A DNA stretch of 64,000 nt, taken from positions 1 to 64,000 of the forward strand of contig UQWL01000007.1 of the NCBI GenBank assembly GCA_900544715.1, in the 5' to 3' direction. The stretch is from an uncultured Oscillospiraceae bacterium (GTDB lineage Bacteria > Bacillota > Clostridia > Oscillospirales > Acutalibacteraceae). Each line of letters opens with the position of its first letter. The stretch's first letter is position 1. Shown piece after piece: positions 60,828 through 64,000 of this stretch. A program made the position numbers and the translations under genes. Under the pieces are notes generated by a model, which was given only the letters and a program-made list of their open reading frames with translations, made no database searches and was not told the origin of the DNA.

Positions 60828-62687
60828 TTACGCGCCCTGCTCGGATGGGCGGTCAAACTGGCTGTTATAAAGCTTCGCATAGAAGCCGCCCTTTGCCATC
60901 AGGCCATCGTGTGTGCCCTGCTCCACAATGTCGCCATCCTGCATGCAGAGGATGAGATCCGCATCGCGAATGGTAGAGAGCCGGTGCGCAATGATGAAGC
61001 TTGTGCGCCCTTCCATCAGGTGGTCCATCGCCTTCTGGATGAGCAGCTCCGTGCGGGTGTCGACGGAACTGGTGGCTTCATCGAGAATCAGCACCTTTGG
61101 ATCGGAGAGGATCGCGCGCGCAATGGTCAACAACTGCTTCTGGCCTTGGGAGACGTTGCTTGCCTCCTCATTGAGCACCATATCATAGCCGCCGGGTAGC
61201 GTTTTAACGAAATGATGGACCTGAGCCGCCTTCGCAGCGGCGATGACTTCTTCATCGGTTGCGTTGAGGTTGCCATAGCGGATGTTATCTTTAATCGTGC
61301 CGTTATAGAGCCAGGTATCCTGCAGCACCATGCCGAATACGGAGCGCAGCTCATTGCGGGTGAAATTGCGGATATCGTATCCGTCGATGAGGATTGCGCC
61401 TTCATTGACGTCGTAGAAACGCATGAGCAGCTTCACCATCGTTGTTTTACCGGCGCCCGTCGGGCCGACAATAGCCACCTTCTGGCCGGGCTGAATATTG
61501 GCGCTGAAATCATGGATGATGATCTTATCCGGCGAATAGCCGAATTTGACATGGGCAAACTGGACGCTGCCCTGGATGTGAACGAGGCTGTCGGTATCCG
61601 GCACATCATCATCCGGGTTAATGTGCACCACCGCCTGCTCTTCACTTTCCTCCGGCTCTGCAAGAAATTCGAAGACCCGTTCAGCCGCAGCCGCGGTTTG
61701 CTGCAAAACGTTGCTGGAGTTGGCAAGCTGGTTGATCGGCATTGTGAACTGGCGGACATACTGCATAAATGCCTGAATATCGCCCACGGTCATTGCGCCG
61801 TGCGCCGCGCGCCATGCGCCGAGGATGCAGACGGCGACCCAGCCGAGATTACCGATGAAATTCATCACAGGCATCATGATGCCGGATAAAAACTGCGACT
61901 TCCAGGCGGAGGAATAGAGGGTGCCGTTATATTCATCAAAGGTTTTCACGGCGGCCTCCTCACCGTTGAAGGCTTTCATCACCGTGTGGCCGCCGTACAT
62001 CTCCTCCACATGCCCGTTCACATGCCCCAAATAGGCCTGCTGCTGCGCAAAGTATTTTTGGGAGCGCTTGACGATCTTCAGGATGAAGAGGAAGGAGAGC
62101 GGAAGGATGCAGAGCGCCACAAGCGTGAGCTGCCAGCTGATGGAGAGCATCATGATGAGGATGCCGATGAAGGTGGCGGCGGAGGTGATGATCTGCGTAA
62201 CGCTCTGGTTGAGCGATTGACTCAGGGTGTCGATATCGTTGGTCACGCGGGAGAGCACCTCGCCGTGGGTAACGCGGTCAAAATAGCTCAGGGGCATGCG
62301 GTTGATCTTCTGCACAATATCGTTGCGCAGGTTATAGGTAACTTCCATCGTGATGCCGGTCATGATCCAGCCCTGCGCATAGGAGAAAAGCAGGCTCGTC
62401 AGATACAGGATCAGCAGCGTCAGCAGAATGTTTGCGATCGCGCCGAAATCGATGCCGGCACCCGCGCCGGTGATCTTGCCCATGATGCCGTTGAAGAGCT
62501 CTGTGGTCGCATTGCCGAGCACCTTTGGCCCGACGATGGTAAAGACAGTGGAGGCAACAGCGAAGAACATCACGAGGATCAGGCGGAATTTATAGCGGCT
62601 GAGATAGTGAAGCAGCTGCTTCATGGTGCCCTTGAAATCTTTCACTTTCGGTTTGCCATGTGCCATGGCGGCTGGGCCGTGTCTCAT
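60828..62687 (-). CDS. ABC exporter half-transporter (heterodimer subunit)
   Basis: 619 residues: six-helix membrane domain (about 20-330) fused to a nucleotide-binding domain with GPTGAGKTT, VSQGQKQLL and VLILDEATSSVDTRTE. The signature is VSQGQ instead of LSGGQ, while the catalytic Glu after Walker B is intact. This is the pattern of the catalytic partner of heterodimeric exporters (BmrD/TM288-like). The start overlaps the preceding stop by 4 bp and has AAAGGAGG. Exports drugs, lipids or peptides. Confidence 0.92.
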   Translation of the reverse strand: MRHGPAAMAHGKPKVKDFKGTMKQLLHYLSRYKFRLILVMFFAVASTVFTIVGPKVLGNATTELFNGIMGKITGAGAGIDFGAIANILLTLLILYLTSLLFSYAQGWIMTGITMEVTYNLRNDIVQKINRMPLSYFDRVTHGEVLSRVTNDIDTLSQSLNQSVTQIITSAATFIGILIMMLSISWQLTLVALCILPLSFLFILKIVKRSQKYFAQQQAYLGHVNGHVEEMYGGHTVMKAFNGEEAAVKTFDEYNGTLYSSAWKSQFLSGIMMPVMNFIGNLGWVAVCILGAWRAAHGAMTVGDIQAFMQYVRQFTMPINQLANSSNVLQQTAAAAERVFEFLAEPEESEEQAVVHINPDDDVPDTDSLVHIQGSVQFAHVKFGYSPDKIIIHDFSANIQPGQKVAIVGPTGAGKTTMVKLLMRFYDVNEGAILIDGYDIRNFTRNELRSVFGMVLQDTWLYNGTIKDNIRYGNLNATDEEVIAAAKAAQVHHFVKTLPGGYDMVLNEEASNVSQGQKQLLTIARAILSDPKVLILDEATSSVDTRTELLIQKAMDHLMEGRTSFIIAHRLSTIRDADLILCMQDGDIVEQGTHDGLMAKGGFYAKLYNSQFDRPSEQGA

Positions 62688-64000
62688 TCCAATTCCTCCT
62701 TTGACAGCTGGGATTGTGCGATCTCGCGATAGGTCGGGCAGATTTCAAGAAGCTCCCTGTGCGTCCCCTTGCCGACAATGCGCCCTTCATCGAGTACGAT
62801 GATCTGCTGCGCGTTCATAATGGTGCTCACGCGCTGCGCGACGATCAGCACGGTGGAGTCGCCGGTGTGCTCCTGCAATGCGCGGCGCAGAGCGGCGTCC
62901 GTTTTGAAGTCGAGGGCGGAGAAGCTGTCGTCAAAGATATAGACCGGCGCTTTTTTGGCGAGCGCCCGTGCAATGGAGAGGCGTTGCTTCTGCCCACCGG
63001 AGACGTTGCCGCCCCCCTGTGCGATGGGTGTTTTCATCCCCTCCGGCTTTTCCTGTATGAATTCCTGCGCTTGGGCGATAGAGGCTGCCAGCGCGAGGTC
63101 GTCTTCGTTTGCGTCCGGCGCGCCGTAGCGGAGGTTAGAATCGATATCGCCGGAGAAGAGGACGCCCTTCTGCGGCACATAGCCGATTTTGGACCGCAAC
63201 TCGTGCTGCGAAATGTTGCGTACATCCACGCCGTCGAACAGGATTTCGCCCTGCGTAACGTCATAAAAGCGGGGGATCAGGTTAATCAGCGTTGATTTGC
63301 CGGAGCCGGTAGAGCCGATGAATGCGGTGGTTTCACCCGGCTTCGCCGTGAAGGAGATATCGCTGATCACATCTTCATCCGCGTTTTCATAGCGGAAGCA
63401 AACGTTGCGGAATTCGATCTCCCCGCGCGGATGGGCCCCGAGAGAAACCGGCTGCTCTGCATCGCGCACAGAGGGCTCGGTGGCAAGCACTTCGTTAACA
63501 CGGTTGACGGATACCGCTGCGCGCGGCATGAGGATGAAGGTCATGCAGATCATCAAAAACGCCATGATAATTTGCATCGCATACTGCATGAAGGCCATCA
63601 TATCGCCCACCTGCATGGTGGCTTGCTCAATTTGATGCCCGCCGACCCACACGATCACGAGACTCATCACATTCATCAAAAACATCATTGCGGGCATCAT
63701 AAAGGCGGTAACACGGTTGACGAAGCGGTAGTTGCGGGTCAGGTTGCGGTTGGCGACCTCAAACCGATCCTCCTCATAAGCCTGCGTGCCGAAGGCGCGG
63801 ATGACCATCATGCCGCTTAGGTGCTCACGCACAACGAGATTCAAGCGGTCAACCAGCTTCTGGACGAGCTTGAATTTTGGCATGACGATCGAATAGATCA
63901 CGGCGATAAAGCCGATCAGGATCAGCACGCACACCGCGATTATCCAGCTCATGGAGGTGCTCTTCGACAGCGCCATCACCACGCCGCCCACGCCGATAAT
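62684..64000 (-). CDS. ABC exporter half-transporter (heterodimer subunit, partial at the window edge)
   Basis: At least 438 codons; the frame runs off the right edge, so the N-terminal membrane helices (about 140 residues) are missing from view. The nucleotide-binding domain has GSTGSGKST, a canonical VSGGQKQRL signature and VYIFDDSFSALD, where Asp replaces the catalytic Glu. This is the degenerate partner of heterodimeric exporters (BmrC/TM287-like). It is translated just before, and overlaps, the other subunit. Confidence 0.9.
   Translation of the reverse strand: MIGVGGVVMALSKSTSMSWIIAVCVLILIGFIAVIYSIVMPKFKLVQKLVDRLNLVVREHLSGMMVIRAFGTQAYEEDRFEVANRNLTRNYRFVNRVTAFMMPAMMFLMNVMSLVIVWVGGHQIEQATMQVGDMMAFMQYAMQIIMAFLMICMTFILMPRAAVSVNRVNEVLATEPSVRDAEQPVSLGAHPRGEIEFRNVCFRYENADEDVISDISFTAKPGETTAFIGSTGSGKSTLINLIPRFYDVTQGEILFDGVDVRNISQHELRSKIGYVPQKGVLFSGDIDSNLRYGAPDANEDDLALAASIAQAQEFIQEKPEGMKTPIAQGGGNVSGGQKQRLSIARALAKKAPVYIFDDSFSALDFKTDAALRRALQEHTGDSTVLIVAQRVSTIMNAQQIIVLDEGRIVGKGTHRELLEICPTYREIAQSQLSKEELE

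Overview
The window looks like a chromosomal segment of a Gram-positive anaerobe of the class Clostridia, most likely a gut-associated member of the Oscillospirales-type Firmicutes. The reasons are strong AGGAGG-type ribosome binding sites, sigma-A promoters of TTGACA/TATAAT type, an HPr-family protein, lipoprotein signal peptides, a (L/N)PxTG-like surface anchor, ECF sigma/anti-sigma pairs, many polysaccharide-degrading enzymes and a 2[4Fe-4S] ferredoxin. Genus and species cannot be read from the sequence. No rRNA, tRNA or CRISPR array was seen. Base composition is moderately GC-rich except for an AT-rich stretch at about 29.1-32.9 kb that looks acquired.

Layout. 0-1.3 kb: a GNAT acetyltransferase and a 36-residue membrane peptide behind a perfect consensus promoter. 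1.3-12.4 kb (minus strand): a phosphate-starvation block in transcription order pstS, alpha/beta-hydrolase, pstC (with an extra N-terminal membrane domain), pstA, pstB, phoU, GH95 alpha-fucosidase, phoP, phoR. pstS is preceded by a four-repeat Pho box placed 10 bp before its -10 element. 12.5-19.7 kb: a GH2 beta-galactosidase and, divergently, a very large surface protein with two metallophosphoesterase domains whose promoter carries the same Pho-box geometry. 19.8-23.1 kb: polyphosphate kinase and a phosphofructokinase in one operon. 23.2-29.0 kb: ArsR-type regulator, two GPH-family sugar transporters and another metallophosphoesterase. 29.1-32.9 kb: a frameshifted serine-recombinase remnant, oleate hydratase and its TetR regulator (probable island).

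33.0-34.2 kb: MarR regulator with a TauE/SafE exporter. 34.4-39.9 kb: a carbohydrate ABC importer (MsmX/UgpC-type ATPase, binding protein, two permeases, YesL-like protein) with an HPr-like protein that lacks the phosphorylatable histidine. 39.85-41.5 kb: a yybP-ykoY-like (manganese) riboswitch with its own consensus promoter and terminator, in front of a stand-alone sodium-pump decarboxylase beta subunit and a small gamma-like subunit. 41.5-45.1 kb: a two-component system plus ABC transporter of the antibiotic/peptide-resistance kind. 45.3-48.6 kb: a CmpB-like membrane protein and a GH3 glucosidase. 48.6-49.3 kb: hairpin-rich non-coding DNA. 49.3-55.8 kb: two ECF sigma factor modules (one with an anti-sigma-like membrane protein, one with a beta-propeller protein), a 27-residue membrane peptide, a DUF2804 protein and a ferredoxin. 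55.9-64.0 kb: an amino-acid permease, a PHP-domain phosphatase, an M16 peptidase, a small membrane protein and a heterodimeric ABC exporter whose second gene runs off the right edge.

How the parts fit: one theme is phosphorus economy (Pst uptake, PhoPR, polyphosphate kinase, secreted phosphoesterases, probably one Pho regulon). The other is host or dietary glycan use (fucosidase, beta-galactosidase, beta-glucosidase, sugar importers). The two are interleaved in the same operon, and a near-identical repeat of about 100 bp carrying a promoter lies in front of one gene of each group.
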